Source: Vermamoeba vermiformis
Lineage: Eukaryota > Tubulinea > Echinamoebida
Reading direction: 5' to 3'
NCBI GenBank assembly: GCA_045837725.1
Contig: JBEWZL010000044.1
Location: 402,414 to 466,413 of the forward strand
Length of the DNA: 64,000 bases
The notes under the pieces were generated by a model that saw only the letters and a program-made list of their open reading frames with translations, ran no database searches and had not been told where the DNA came from. Of this stretch, positions 10,516 through 23,463 are shown piece after piece. How positions within the stretch are numbered: the stretch's first letter is position 1; every line of letters starts with the position of its first letter. The position numbers were made by a program, and so were the translations under genes.

Positions 10516-12248
10516 ATGCAAGTAAGTTGATGTCAATGGGGTTGGTGACTTCATTTGCTAATAATGTGATTGTCGGATAGGATTGCGCAGTCGAAGCTCA
10601 CGACGTTGCTTGCAGAGCAACTAACAGCCGTATTCGAGCTGCTTCGATGATGGTACGATGACTTTTAGTTTCGACCGATCTGAAATTCTCAAAAGCAACC
10701 GCAATGCATTGTCTCATCCAAACAACTTAGTGCGTTATAAGCAGTTGATTCTAATCACCTACCTATTAATAACAGCATGAGGATAAATGTTTCTACTGCG
10801 ATCAAACAACGAGCTCGCAGTTGACCTACTGCAGCTTCTGCCCCAAGGCTTATCACCGCGAATGCTTGCCTGAAGGCACTGTAATTAGTTTCCCGCGATG
10901 GTAGGTCATCAATCTCCCTCTAGCTCTAAAAATGTCACATGATTCTCCGGCCACCGCTCGCCGCTCCTCCACAAAATCGTATCATTTATTGACCGGTTAA
11001 TTACTAGGGGTTGCCCTAGCCACAAATGCCAAGTTCCTGACTGTGGGGCTAGCTCTTCCAAAAGCAGAAGAAAAATTTACAGATGTGCTCATTGCCCATC
11101 CTCCTATTGCTTGTAAGTTGAATTGATATCTTGTATAATATTTTCCTATTTCGGTCATGATTTACTTTCCACCAAATTTCCGTTATTAATTTATTTTCAG
11201 TGCGCATCTTGCAGAAGGAACAAAAATTCTTGATTACAACCCATGGCAATCGATTGGCTATCGTACTGGTAGCTTTGTATTCATCGTTTGCACTAAATGC
11301 ACGGTAAGCAATAGCGGCAATTATTTATACGAAGTGCACGTGCTAATAACTCCGCAGCACAAACATCAAGACAACGGCCACGAGCACTCTGCAGCTGACT
11401 CGACGTGCGCTGCGGGTGAGTCCCCTGTCGATGGTTACAAGCGACGCAACAAGCGCAAGGCTCGCGAGTTGTCAGACGATGAGGACGAGGTGCAGATCCG
11501 CACTGCAGCAGATCCAGCACTCGTGAATGAGATCAAATCACGATTGAAAGCATTAGGAAAGATGCAGCGTGAAGTAGCACGTGATATCGGTGTGAGCGAG
11601 GGCATTCTGTCGCAATACATGAATGGCGCCACTCGCAGCAATGGCTGGCGATCAATTGAAACCAAATTGAACGAGTGGCTCGAAGCGAGTGCCGTGATGA
11701 CATCTGTCACTGTGAGTGTCAACGCAAATGTCGATAGTCACAGCAACAGCGCTCAATCCAGTGATTCAACATCAGGTCCACGCCTCAAGCGCCGCAAGTT
11801 GTCCGGCAGTTCTGACGCAGCACACGACGATCACTCGGGCGCTTCTAGTCCCACACGTGAAGTCGGTGCCGTGGCTCCTCGTCGCTTGACTCCACTGCCT
11901 CAAAACACGTTCAATCTCTCGCAGCTCACTGTTGTTATGCCCACCTCACAGCCCATGACCATTAACAATAACAACCACTGGCTCAACCAAGCGCACATGA
12001 CCGAACACATGTCACCTGTCACGAGCTCTGAAGAACAAGTCTCCAGCTCGTACGAAATGCACGAGCTTCAGTTCTACAACCCCGCGTACAACTACGAGTA
12101 CTTGAGTCCTAGCGCACTCGATCTCTATGTCGAGCTGACTGACGACAATGTCAAGCAGATTGTGGCTGAGAGTTCTTATTACAACAACAATAACAACTCC
12201 CACAACGCTCCTGCTCACAACGAGTGGTCCTCTCCTTTTGCCGTCTAA
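10516..12248 (+). CDS. PHD-finger and helix-turn-helix chromatin protein
   Basis: Likely a nuclear chromatin reader and DNA binder. After a two-codon first exon (ATG CAA, donor at 10522), exons give a PHD-type zinc module: CFYC, YCSFC, AYHRECL, then a second set HKCQVPDC, YRCAHC and YC, resembling the PHD plus C5HCH pairing of NSD-type proteins. The long last exon (from about 11355) starts with an NLS-like YKRRNKRKAR and an acidic run. It then holds a helix-turn-helix of the lambda-repressor/CUT type, MQREVARDIGVSEGILSQYMNG, near residues 195-245. The remainder is Ser/Asn-rich, with a second basic patch (LKRRKL). AATAAA lies near 12305. The domain pairing is unfamiliar to me. The first exon is the least certain part. 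Confidence 0.8.
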
Positions 12249-12371
12249 AGCTGTCAATGCCCCCGAGCAAGCAATTTTGTATAATTTTTCCCTGCGGTAT
12301 ATGTAAATAAACTGTAAATATTTCTATTAATCATTCGTTTTACTCTGTACACTTTACATCACTTCAAAGCT

Positions 12372-14706
12372 TTACGACATGTGGACTTTCTGTCTCTTTC
12401 GTCGTGGCTTCTCACTTCCATTGATCTCCTCGGCTTTGTCTTCAGGCATACTATTGTTATTGTTACTAGTGTCTCCAACTTCCTCGAACTCTTCGTCGTC
12501 TGAATCGCCACTAACATAGATATTTGTGCTCTTGCGTCGCCGTTTCTTCATAAATGTGCGCAGCTGTTCAATGAGCTCGACAGACAAGTCAGTGTAACAC
12601 GTGCTCTTTTGCACGGCATCGAACTCTTTGGCGATGAATCTCATGCACAGCTCTTTCAATTGAAGCGCATTGCACTTATGAGCGAAGGAATATAAGAACG
12701 CAGCAGTATCAACTTCAAAACTGTTCTGCAAGTGGTACTCGAGGTGCGCTTTCAAATCGTCCACCAAAAACTCGTCAGCAATTTCAAGCAGCTTCAGTGC
12801 GGTGTTCTCTTGCTGCAACTGTTCATCGTTCAATTCACCGCTGTAGATGAACTGCAACATCATCTTCACAATCAAAGGCTCGTGCTCATCAACGTCAAGT
12901 CCTTCTGAAACACTCAGCTTGACACCATTGAGCTGTGACTCGCCATTGGACTGCAGTGGTAGGGTGTTTTGACTCGAAGACAGACCGCCCATGCCCAGCC
13001 TCTGACTGTTGAACAGGGCCTCAAATCGACCGCTTCGTGCACTCAGAATGGCTTTGTGAGTTCGAAATGATGTACCACGCGACCTGACAGTGTAATCGGG
13101 GAAATAATCTGGATTGTCCAAGAGTTTGGACAAGTCACGCGACACCACAGAACTGGGCTTGACAATGGGCTCGTCAATGTCGGAATAAATGTGCAGCGAG
13201 TTCAAATCCAGCAGTCCATTGTGGCCACCGAAGAATAGAAGGCGATGATTGAAGTTGAGACACGAAGCACCGAACAGCGTGCCCGGTGATTGGCCACTGA
13301 CTTCTTGCACGCTATTTGGCTCCCATCGATCAGCAACTATGAGACTAACTATTAGTCAAGGACATTCACAGAATTAGCACGTACCAGTGTTGTAGCTGTA
13401 AAAGTCATCGTAGTACAGTGCCTGCGAGGAGTCGAAGCCCCATCCTCCGTAAATGTGCACGCGCGAACCCAAGTCTGCACTGGCTGTGGCCTTGAGTACT
13501 CATAAATGTAAATGTTATTCATAACAATTGGCACGTGTCACTTACAAATCGAGCACATGGCGCATACTTGGAAGTCTTGTCATCATCCTGCAGTCGTGTT
13601 AGTGACACGTGTCAAACACATTACCGCGTACCAGTTTGGTCCAAGTCATTGTCTCCAAATTTAAGCTGTAGAAATCATTCAACATCTCGCCGTGCATTCC
13701 GTCCCAAGTCGAGCCTCCGAAGATGTAGACGAGCTAAGCCACATTAGTAGTGCTCATCATTGGTGAACTTTGACATGTATTGCTTACCTTGCCTAATTTG
13801 ACCATGGAATGATAAGCACGTGCAGGAGGTGTGGGGCCTGAAGTAGTGGGAGTGAAGAATTGCATCGATTCTACATCCCAACAATAAAGATCTGCAAAGT
13901 TCTGCTCTGAATTGTGACCGCCAAATATGTACATGCGACCAGCGTATTCAATCGATCGGTGACCTTCGCGCGGAGTTGGATGCACGACACTCGATGCACG
14001 ATGCTTCTCCCACTCGCATCGGTCTAATAGGTCTCGGTTAGATTAATATTTAAGTATAGTTATAAGATAGTACCAATATCGTATGAATAGGTGTCATTGA
14101 AGACTGGTCCTTCGTCCCAAATCCTTCCGCCGCCAAACAAGAACAATTTCCGTCCAATAACATTACTAGCAAAAGACGCTCTCGGCGGAGGAACTTTTCC
14201 GCGAACAGAAGGCTTGCTCCATGTGCTGGTATCTACCGAAATTATTAGTACAGAAGAAAATAATTCTGGATGCTTCTCGCAACATTCTGGAAAGTAAAAA
14301 TCCGTTACAGAAGGGTATGTAATATGTTAGTAGCGTTGTATTTAGTTAGTTGTAATTTGACACGGCGGAGACACGGGATCCGGTCTTAAAAGTAGATGGC
14401 ACTAAATATTTGTAATTTACATTCCAGCTAGTTAATTTTGCAAAACACTTTCTATATTTTTCTTACCCATATTTAACATGTATACGTCATTATAATATTG
14501 ATCTTTGATCTCGCCATTAGAAAATCCCCTAAAAATGTTTCTTTTAATTCAAACCTGTAAATCTCGTATAAACAATTCATATATTACCTTGTCCAGCCAC
14601 CGAATAGTATTAGGTCCTTGCGATCTACCTTGTGCATCCCGTGGCTGTGTCTAGGACATGGCGCCGGACCACTGAAGGCAGGCTGTAGCCACTGCTTACC
14701 AAACAT
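12372..14706 (-). CDS. Kelch-repeat and BTB-domain protein
   Basis: Probable substrate adaptor of a Cullin-3 ubiquitin ligase. The start (MFGKQWLQPAFSG) is at 14706. The N-terminal half has successive kelch blades spread over many small exons: ILFGGWTR, MYIFGGHNSEQNFADLYCWD, a blade near 13690-13730, and LLFFGGHNGLLDLN. The C-terminal exon (12372-13310) holds a BTB fold (SRGTSFRTHKAILSARSG, FEALFNSQR, MMLQFIYSGEL, LLEIADEFLVDDLK) and a BACK-like helical stretch. An acidic tail with two basic clusters (KKRRRKS, KPRRKRQK) follows, suggesting nuclear entry. The kelch-then-BTB order resembles LZTR1 rather than the animal KLHL proteins. Confidence 0.88.
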
Positions 14707-15298
14707 AGTCACTGAGGTAAATTATTTGACTGAAATGTGCGTTGTCCGTGGTCTCTCAGTCCGTGGCATTCTAATAATAAACTTTTGCGCCGCCTGAATC
14801 TGGCAACACGAACTGGTCAGACTAATTTATTAGGCAATAGCAATCATGAAATTGTGCTTATTCCCTACACCAATTTCCTACAGTGCATAGCAGCTTACGC
14901 ACAAATGTCAATTAGCTCCCTAAAATAGCGCTGTTAAACCTAGGTCGATTCACCGGGGCACGCGTCTTTAAGCTTAAAGAGAGCTCCAGATCATTTAAAT
15001 CTAGGTACCCGATCTTTTTTTTGAATCAAATCTCAGGATGGAAATTTGGAGCGAATCCGCGGAGATTTTTAGTGTGGATTTTTGGTTTGTGTTTAGCTCG
15101 AGGGAGGTTGGGGTAAATTTGAATCGCGTTGTTAAGTCATTCGCTGTTATATTAATTTTCTGTTTTTATTCTTTTCGATAGATCGACAAAATTATTTCTA
15201 CAAGGGTGCGGATTTTGGTCCGCCGCTATACAAAGCCAAAATTTGGCAGGTTATTCGCCATTTGTACATAACTATATTGCAATTAGGTATAATACCTT
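14707..15298. other. Intergenic spacer, no gene seen
   Basis: A 592-bp gap between the 5' end of the kelch-BTB gene and the 3' end of the BTG/Tob gene. Composition is mixed and no open frame has domain-like content. Confidence 0.5.
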
Positions 15299-16141
15299 CT
15301 AATTTACACGCGAAACTTCTGGATTGACCGTTACGAACTCATTGGCCAAACTTCGGAAGCTATTTCTACATGAAGCAGGGTCTTGCTTGCTGGTGAGTTG
15401 TTGCTCGCGCACCGGTGAGGCAGTAGGTGACGAGGAGATGAGCGAGGGCTCTCGTTGTTGCTCGGAAGACAGATCATCTTCCTTCGCGTAAACAACTTCA
15501 ATGCGCGTTGTCAACAAATTCTTGACGGAGACTGAGCCAGGATCGACCCACATAACAAAACCATCGGTCGGTAGGCGCTTGTGGATGTTGCTAATGAAAG
15601 CTTTTTGAGCTGCTTTCACGATGATTTTATCAATGTTGTGCTGATCGTAAATGAGCGAACTAAGATAAAAAAGAGAGTTAGTAATATGTTCGCGGAGTGT
15701 TAAAAATATAATTTCAAGCAATAGTTTAAGGCACAGTATCTTCTCGAAGGGAAAAATTCAGCATCGAGAACAATTAATTAACTTCATGAATAATCGAATT
15801 TGCAGCCTTAGATTGCAACATGTTTTAGATGATTAATGAGCCACAAAACTAACAACTTTGACGATAAACTAAGGCTAGAACTAAATCTTGAAAATCCAGA
15901 AAAGAATCTTGTTCGCTGTAACTCACCGATAAGCATTGCCGCGCAAAGGGTTCTCGACCCACCAATGTCCCCACATTTTCGCAAACAAGAGCTCGACTAG
16001 GCTGTCTCTGAAGAGCGCCACTTGTTCGTTGGGCAAATGTGTTTTGTCCAAAGTCTTGGCCCACCAGTCGGCTGCCGCTTCGATTTCCTTATTTACATAA
16101 TGGCGCTTGCCTTGGAAGGTGATTTCTTTCATTTTCGACAT
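15299..16141 (-). CDS. BTG/Tob family antiproliferative protein
   Basis: BTG/Tob proteins bind the CAF1/POP2 deadenylase and slow cell growth through mRNA turnover. Two exons (16141 down to 15929, and 15659 down to 15299) join in frame. Residues 1-110 match the BTG fold: MKEITFQGK, the A-box GHWWVENPLRGNAYRS, then LPTDGFVMWVDPGSVSVK as the B-box with its WVDPG core. The tail is Ser/Pro/Gln-rich (SSSPTASPVREQQ), like the disordered tails of Tob. The intron of about 270 bp is longer than is usual here. Start choice between Met1 and Met4 is open. The family is best known from animals and their unicellular relatives. Confidence 0.9.
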
Positions 16142-16837
16142 GCTATTTACAAACTATACAGGGTTGGGGAATTCTTATAAAAACAGATTTAAATCCGAAA
16201 AGGTAGTTGCTGATCCAAGATAGGAGTGTTGCAAGGCTTCGTTAAAGGTGTTCGGATATTTTGAAAGTTGAGGAGTTGTTGACTGTTTCTTTGCTGCGTG
16301 AAAAATAAAAAATCTCACGTCGTGCTGTTTTATTATTTTCCGCTACTGGTTCCTGATTGGTTGAAATCGGAGAAATTTCACTGAAACCTAGCTCTTTTAT
16401 CGTGCATTTTTTTCTCTTTGTCCATAAAAATCCTGCGCCTTGAACATCCTCCACAGTATCCCGAAGGAGTTACACATTAAAAGTGCAGTTAAATTGACCC
16501 TTTGCAAAGTTGTTCGGATTCCTAGCTTGTCCACTCTGCGGCTAGTACAAGAGCCAATTCGGGCCGATAGCTTAACTACAGGCATCCTCCTTTCATATAC
16601 AATACCTGAGTAAGCACTTTCGTGTATTTATTGAAATCCCTTGGTTTGGATTCCATTTTTTAATTATTATTTAATTTCATTTTTAGTTCCAAAACTATCT
16701 TTACAAGTTGTCCCGTTACAATGGAAATAATTAACGATAATAGACACATTTTTCAGTCTCTTAGCTTTCGTTTTCGCGTCCTACACATCCAGCAGCCACA
16801 AAAATATTACTTGACTCTGCTAGCTTTATTGTGCGAG
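16142..16837. other. Intergenic spacer, no gene seen
   Basis: About 700 bp upstream of the BTG/Tob gene and downstream of the Cys-rich gene. Two short minus-strand frames (16242-16585) overlap here but have no recognisable domain and no convincing start or splice context. Confidence 0.5.
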
Positions 16838-19800
16838 TTAAAACAAGAATGAAACAAGGCCCATCATAGCGATATTCGCAAACACTCTAGTAGCGCTGCT
16901 AACAACTCCGCGATCTCGTGGTGCGTTGAGTGCGATCGGGTTGTTCGTTGTGGGCGGAGTGACTGCTTTAGAACCCGACTGTTCATCTGTTGCAGAGGTA
17001 AGATATCAAGTGATAATAATATACGAGTACGTACTTGCTGGCGGCACTGTGGTCACTGAAGCGACTGCAGCGGTAGGCACGCGCGAGGCGAAGGTCGTGA
17101 AACCTGTTTGCACAAAGTCCAGAACGACTTGCGAGGACGAATCAGCGCTAGTTTGATCAGCTTTGACAACTACAGTGATCACCGATGAAGTTGATTGGCG
17201 CTTCGTGGAGGCAGAGAAAGTGACATTCAGTCTGGCGCGCGCAATTTGCATCACATCGGAGAGATTTCCGATGAGACTGTCGGATATCGCGAGCAGTTGT
17301 TCGACAGTAGCTGAAGAGGTCATTTGGAAGGTCACATCTACACGTCAAGGTCAGTCTTGGACGGGTGATAATATGAATGAAAACTACCTTGTGGACAACG
17401 AAGTTCTTCGGCAGCAATGTCAAAGGTGAGCTTAAAGCCGTCAAGGTACCACGAGACTTGTTGCGCAGTGGTTGTGATGACCTATTGAACGATATTAATG
17501 TGAGTACTGACAGCTGTGTTTTAGGCACGTACATTGAAGGCACTTTGAGGATAAGTGAACGGACGGCCAGTAATGAATAGAGCGACTTTGTTTGGCACAT
17601 TGACGTTCAAGAAGTTGACCTCATCGCTCAGTGTGACATTGGTCGATTGGTCATTGACGTAAGTCATGTACGCCGTGTATTGATTGTTGGCGTACTCAAC
17701 ACATTGCACGATAGGTGTCACGCGGAGTCCGACACAAGCACTGAGCTCTTGATCGCACAATGGAGTCGGTGCAGCACAGTTACAAGTGGCGGAGCTCGAA
17801 GGGGCAGAGAGAGGAGCAGTGCTGGGGGCAGTGGGAGCTGAGCCGACAGGAGCTGAGGAAGGCACTGAAGGTGCTTGAGGCACGGTTGTCGGTGCGGCTT
17901 GAGGGGCACTGGAAGTTGGAGCAGATTGAGGCGCACTAGCACTCGGAGTTGATTGAGGAGCGCTGCTTGACGGAGTCGACACCGGGGCGGTTGAAGTGGG
18001 AGCACTGGTGGGTGCTGCAGGAATGATCGGTCGAGTGATGAATGGCTTGATGTTGTTTTCTGCATTCGAGTGAGGTCAGTTCTATCCACTATTGTACTGG
18101 AATATACTTACCATTAAACACACGGCAGTTAGCAATACTATCAGCGCAGTCAGTTTGAGACGTGGCCGAGCAACAGGGCTGTTTGGTCACATTTAACGCT
18201 AGTACTTTCTATTGCCGAAGTTAGTGAATGCGTCGATACAGCGTTCTTGAAAGCTTACCAAGGTGGCACAATCGACGTTAACTGTAGCAGTTACTTCATT
18301 TGGGAACGCTCCTGTGCTAAAACAGTACAGATAGCAGTAGTACTTCGCAATGACCGATTCGCACTGGCTGTTAACGACCATATTATTGATGCAATCACGT
18401 TCCGGAGATCTCGCAAGCAATTGGGCGGGACCGATTGCGTAATAAGTGTAGTATAGGTAGTAGCGGGATGCAGTCATTTCGTTATCGGGCATGAACTTGC
18501 ACTCGCCGCAGTCACAGACGAGATTTCTTCCACAATCAGATGTCACATTACAACTGGTCGGATAATCGCACACGCCATTAGTAGAACAGAATCCGACGGC
18601 ACATTCGGCATCACCTGTGCAGACTTCACCCTGGGAGCGCATTAGATTAGAATGCTTTCAAGTGTCAGAAATACTTGCAATTGCGCTGTAGAACTGCGGA
18701 CAGACGCCATTCTGGCACGGACGTGCGCTGTTGAAGCAAGCGTATGTCGAATTGCACTTTTCACCCGAGAACGCGATTCCGTAGCACTTGTTGTTGAGAC
18801 ACTGGCCGTTGGGGCATTGCGCGGTGACATTGCAGGCGCCTCCAAGTGATGACATGGGCAAACAAACAGATCCGCTGCAGATAGATGATTGGCAAGCCCT
18901 GGCAGTGCCAAAGTTGCAGCTCTCGCCGTTCGGTAAACTATTTGGGGCGATGCAAGTGTAGTTAACATGACACACGTCAGCCGGACTACAATTGCCCTGG
19001 AAGCACGGTTCTCCCTGGAATTGTGTCAGCACCCGCAGACGTTAGCGATCGAATACTTTACCCTCGCTGGATAGGTGCACGCGTTGTTGATACAGTCCAT
19101 GTTGTTGCACTGGGTTTGATCGGCGCAGTATTCGCCAGCCTCGCCCTTCTTCATACAAGTGGATGCAGAGCTTGACGACGACTGACGGCACACGTAATCG
19201 AGACATTGTCCTTGGTAGCTGCACTGTTCTCCCAAGGACTTGAGCGGTTGGCAGATTCCATCAAAACATCCAGAGCCTGATAGCAATTAGAAGTCGATCG
19301 GTTGAATTTGCAAACAACGTACCTGGCACGCAGTAAAACGAGTAGGAGCAAGCAGTGCCGAGAGGATTATAGTCGCACAAGTTGGTTGTTGCGTTGCAGT
19401 ACTTGGTAACGCACGATGAATCGCAGGGACCACCGGGAGTGAAGTAACTGAAAGGAGGAGTGGAAGATACCAACTCTGTTCGCTGTTAGCATGACTGAAA
19501 ACTTCCAACGTGATCACTTACCGCACTTATTGGCAACACAAACAACCGAGTACCCCGAACCCGGAGAAAAGGTACAATCGCTGGCTGTATTGCAAGTGCA
19601 ATTGGGGCCATTATAGACGCAGATACCGTTTTTGCACCCCAGGCCTGAAGGACATCTGATTCAAAAGTGTGGCGGTTAGTCGCAGGATGTAAATTAATGT
19701 TTTCAACCAGACTCGTACTTTTGACAAGGGCACGCTTCTCCTAATGATGGCAAAGGAGCGCATTCGTTGTTACAGCAGTAAAACCCTTCGTCGCACTGTG

Positions 19801-19903
19801 TGCTTGTAGTGCAACCCTTGCACGAATCGGCGTGGGTGAAGCTGAAGAGCAAGCACAGAGACAGTGCTAACGCGGCGATTGAATATTTCATGGTCACTGT
19901 CAT
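16838..19903 (-). CDS. Cys-rich secreted surface protein with Ser/Ala/Pro stalk and GPI-type tail
   Basis: The N-terminal hydrophobic segment (KYSIAALALSLCLLFSF ending THA-DS) is a signal peptide. Met at 19891 is as good a start as 19903. The ectodomain is a chain of Cys-rich units (CKGCTTSTQCDEGFYCC, CFQGNCSPADVC, CNFGTARACQSSIC, GDAECAVGFCSTNGVC), resembling the Dickkopf/EGF-like modules common in protist surface proteins. A stalk of about 70 residues rich in Ser, Ala, Pro and Gln follows (17800-17990), then a further globular domain (NVTLSDEV, VTFQMTSSATVEQL). Exons at about 17000-17340 and 16838-16985 end in a hydrophobic tail (NIAMMGLVSFLF, stop 16838-16840), consistent with GPI attachment. 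Ligand and role are unknown. Confidence 0.82.
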
Positions 19904-20389
19904 GGTGTCGCGTTGCGGTTGATGTTACGAATGGTGTGGTAATTCGCTTTTTCTTTTTGTGTTTGTTTTGTGTCCACAAAAGAAAGAATTGCTCTCACCT
20001 CGTCGGAGATTCGCCGCCAATTTCATTTCTTCGTTTTGAGAGCTGATAATTTAACGCGTTGAACTCGTCATGAAATTGGCTGAGAATGTCTGGGTCCATT
20101 ACTCACAGATTTAATTTTACGAATGCAAGCGAAGAATTACGTCACCAGTTCTTTTGAATCGATGATGATATTCCAAACGCATCGTAAGTTGTTACCCACG
20201 AAATAGTGTGGTTATGATGCGCAGAGATTAACTTTGTGCAGGAAGAGAATTGCCATAGATGGTAATTCGTACAAAATATCTCCGCTTTGTTTTTCTGAAG
20301 ATTTTACACGTTTATGAGTCCAAGTAAGAAAATAATTGTGGCGTTACGCACGGATAATATAGTCCTCATAGCAGCTCGATCCTCAACTC
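19904..20389. other. Intergenic spacer, no gene seen
   Basis: A 486-bp AT-rich gap holding the promoter side of the Cys-rich gene and the 3' side of the first F-box gene. No supported coding or RNA feature. Confidence 0.5.
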
Positions 20390-23300
20390 CTACTGCAAAT
20401 ATTTTTCATCGAGCACATAGCAAGCAGTTCCGGCTGCATTGTTAACTGTTTTGATCCACAACACATGACGTGCCGCCTTCGCTGTGCAAAATGCCCATGG
20501 ATCGAGAACCATTTTGATCTCTTCGACGACTTGCAGCCCTTTGCCGGTAAATTGGATGCGCGCGAGACCTCCTTGGACCTCCACCCACACGGCGTGATCG
20601 AGCAGATAGTCCTCGCCTAGTGACAGCCGCTGTCCAACGGACACTGTGTAGACGGTGTTTCCAGTCATGTACATGACGCTGTTTTGCGCAACGAACCACT
20701 TGCCACCGTGTCTGTCGATCAGACGCATCTCCCCATTGAGTACTTGGCCGCTCTTGCATGCGTAGGTGCGGAAGTCACATGCAATGTACACCTCGCCACT
20801 CTTGTCGTAGAACGCACTGTGAGTGAAAAATCCTGCGCCACTGACGGCACAAGAGGTCAGCCAATAAGAACGCGCAATGAACTATGTCTTACCCCGGTAT
20901 TCTGTCCACAGGTATTGGAACAGGTGTGTCTTCGACGATTAACGACCCATTCTGCACACGCAACAACATGCTCTTGTAGTAAACACTCAACAACACTGCC
21001 GTGCCATTGCCGAGGGGTGCAATTTTGTACATGGTGACCCAATCGTGCTCTTTAGACTTATGCACCGTAGTATCCACTAACATCAACTTGTCACGCGTTC
21101 GAACCCCAGCCTGAGTAGTGAAGTTAGTCATATCGCCAGCAGTCGTGCAATACCTTTGAGTAGTCCAAACACCACAGATTGCCTTGTCCATCGTTAATAA
21201 TGTTGTGGGAATCAGCGTACGAGGGAATGGGCGGATAGGGCAGTACTTCAACGAGCTTGTCGTAGTACGCGTCAGCTAACGAGCACATATCTGCAGCTTG
21301 GAAAGTCTCGCCTTTGTAATGCAACGTGTAACTAGTCTTGCTGTGTCCGATGATGTATGCTCCCTCTGTGAAAAACAACGCGTTACAACAGGACAGGAAT
21401 GACAACTCTAACAGGGGTACCTTTGCCGTAGATAAAAGCATCGAACGCTGGCAGCTCCAAGTTAGAGGGCTTTGGAAGGTTGAGCCCGTCCCAATAAGAA
21501 TTTTTCAAGTAGATACCACCGCTCGGTGATGGATAAGATGGATAAGGTTCGTTGATGTACTTCATTGCTGGAATACCTTCGCGATGGACAAACTTGACGC
21601 TCGTGTCGAGAACATTCCCGTCGCGTAAATAGATCACTGCAGCGTTATTAGCGGATTTTCTAATCTTGCAAATACGTACGCGGTACTTTTCTGCGCGACA
21701 ATTCTGTTGTCTTGGAGCCGACGTGCATCACACCGAGATGAAAGTTGTTCGCTGTTTCAGTGCAGTGGTAGGGCTCAACATTTGTGCCATCGAGCGAAGC
21801 TGCAACGATCTTCTTCTCGTCTGAAAAGTAAATAATACCGTCTTTGATCGTGTTGTTGGACTTCTCGTTGAGATCACTCATGCGAGTCGATTTTAACAGG
21901 CGGTGCACGGTGGGCGGAAGCTCGTTGGGCAGTTGGTTGTTGCCCGTTGACTCCAACAACACTGACTTATCGGAGAAGCACAGCACGGCACGAGTGTTGT
22001 CGTGAGACTTGGCGAATATTGTGCTAGCAGCAGTCAAGTCTTTTAGGACGACTTTTTTCGGTGCTTCAGTGTTCTAATTGAAGTAATTATTATCAATTGC
22101 ATCTTCGAGGAGTCAATTCTTACATCGACTGGCTCTTCGAGCACGAAGGTTTGATTGCCGTAGCTGATCCAGATCTGTCGCACTTTGCCGTACACGCGCA
22201 CGAACATGTCTTTGATAGCAGGCACTTCAGAGACATTCGTCCACTTGCTGCCATCGTAACTCCAATACCCTGACCAAGTCTTAGCATATATAGACTATAA
22301 GAATGGCCACAACAAGTTAGTACCTATAGTGCGGTCACTGTACCCCTGTGCACTCCAAACGAAGACTTTGCCAGTGATGTCAGAGGTCATTTGAATAATT
22401 GGACAAAAGTTGGGGCTGCTCGACACCTTGTTCAGCTCGTAGTTGATCTTATAGATCGGATGATATTCAAAGTGCTCAGGAGCGTCAGGATGGATCACGT
22501 GCACGCCGAAATTATCGCCGAAAAAGAATCGACCTTGTTTGTCCAACAAGGCGAGCTGTTCGAACAACTGGCGCCCATCACCTATGACGTGAAAGTGACC
22601 GCTACGCTCTTCTGGTAGCTTTAGACCGGCCTCAATTGAAGATTTAGGTTTGACCGTCACGTGCTCGGTGGCACTGATCGCGTGCACAGTGTACTGATTG
22701 CCGTATCTGAACCACAATCGATCTCTGCCGTCAAATCCAATCAATCTGATGGTGCGGCCGCCAATCACCACCGTGCTAGTGCGTGTTAATACGAGCTGTT
22801 GGTGAGGGTGGGAATATACTTACGGATCTGTCTTCTGCAGGGCGCGTCTGACCTCCAAAGTGAACTCTTCAATTGAGGGAGCACCGAACATGAACGAATC
22901 GTAAGTCCAAAAGAACAATTGTCCGGTCCTGTGACGCACGACTGGTGGCATGATTTTGCCTTGGGTAACCGATATCTTGCTCAGTTGAGAGGGGCGCAAG
23001 TGCTTCACCCTATCAACAAATCGGCGTGCAGATCTGAACCAAAGTTCAGCTGCGCGTTGAGATACAAACGAAAGGTTAATGGTGCCTCGGTGGGGATCTC
23101 TTTTAACTAAAGCCTTATTAAAACTAATGTTTTTCGCGATTTTTGTACTAACCTTGCAGGCCTCCAGTAATGACTAATAGTTGTGCATCAATTGACGGAA
23201 TGGAGAACTAAGGACAAAAATTACTCATTTAAAAATCAATTTCAAATTACTTCGAAATTATTTGAAGCTCCATCGCAACCAGCTGGCACCACTGCTGCTT

Positions 23301-23463
23301 GGCAATAAGAATAAACATCGTCTTCTAAAAATTCTTCCGCATTCTCTATCAAAGTTTCTCTCCAAAGTTTGTTAATCCGCAGGCAACGGCTCAACGTTAA
23401 CTTATCTTCTTTTATAACGTGTAATATAGTGAAAATCAGCTCAGGAATATCGAGAGCCGCCAT
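20390..23463 (-). CDS. F-box protein with propeller-like repeats, tandem copy A
   Basis: The start ATG at 23463 opens an F-box: ALDIPELIFTILHVIKEDKLTLSRCLRINKLWRE. The remaining protein, about 800 residues over roughly ten exons, contains repeated Trp/Tyr-rich strands, for example GFDGRDRLWFRYGN, KVFVWSAQGYSDR, KVRQIWISYGNQ, GIIYFSDEKKIVAASLDG and GNLWCLDYSK. These look like blades of a beta-propeller, but no named repeat family was recognised. It ends at 20390 after VLDEKYLQ. The same exon order and many of the same motifs occur in the next gene, so the two are tandem duplicates. The likely role is substrate recognition in an SCF ubiquitin ligase. Confidence 0.82.
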
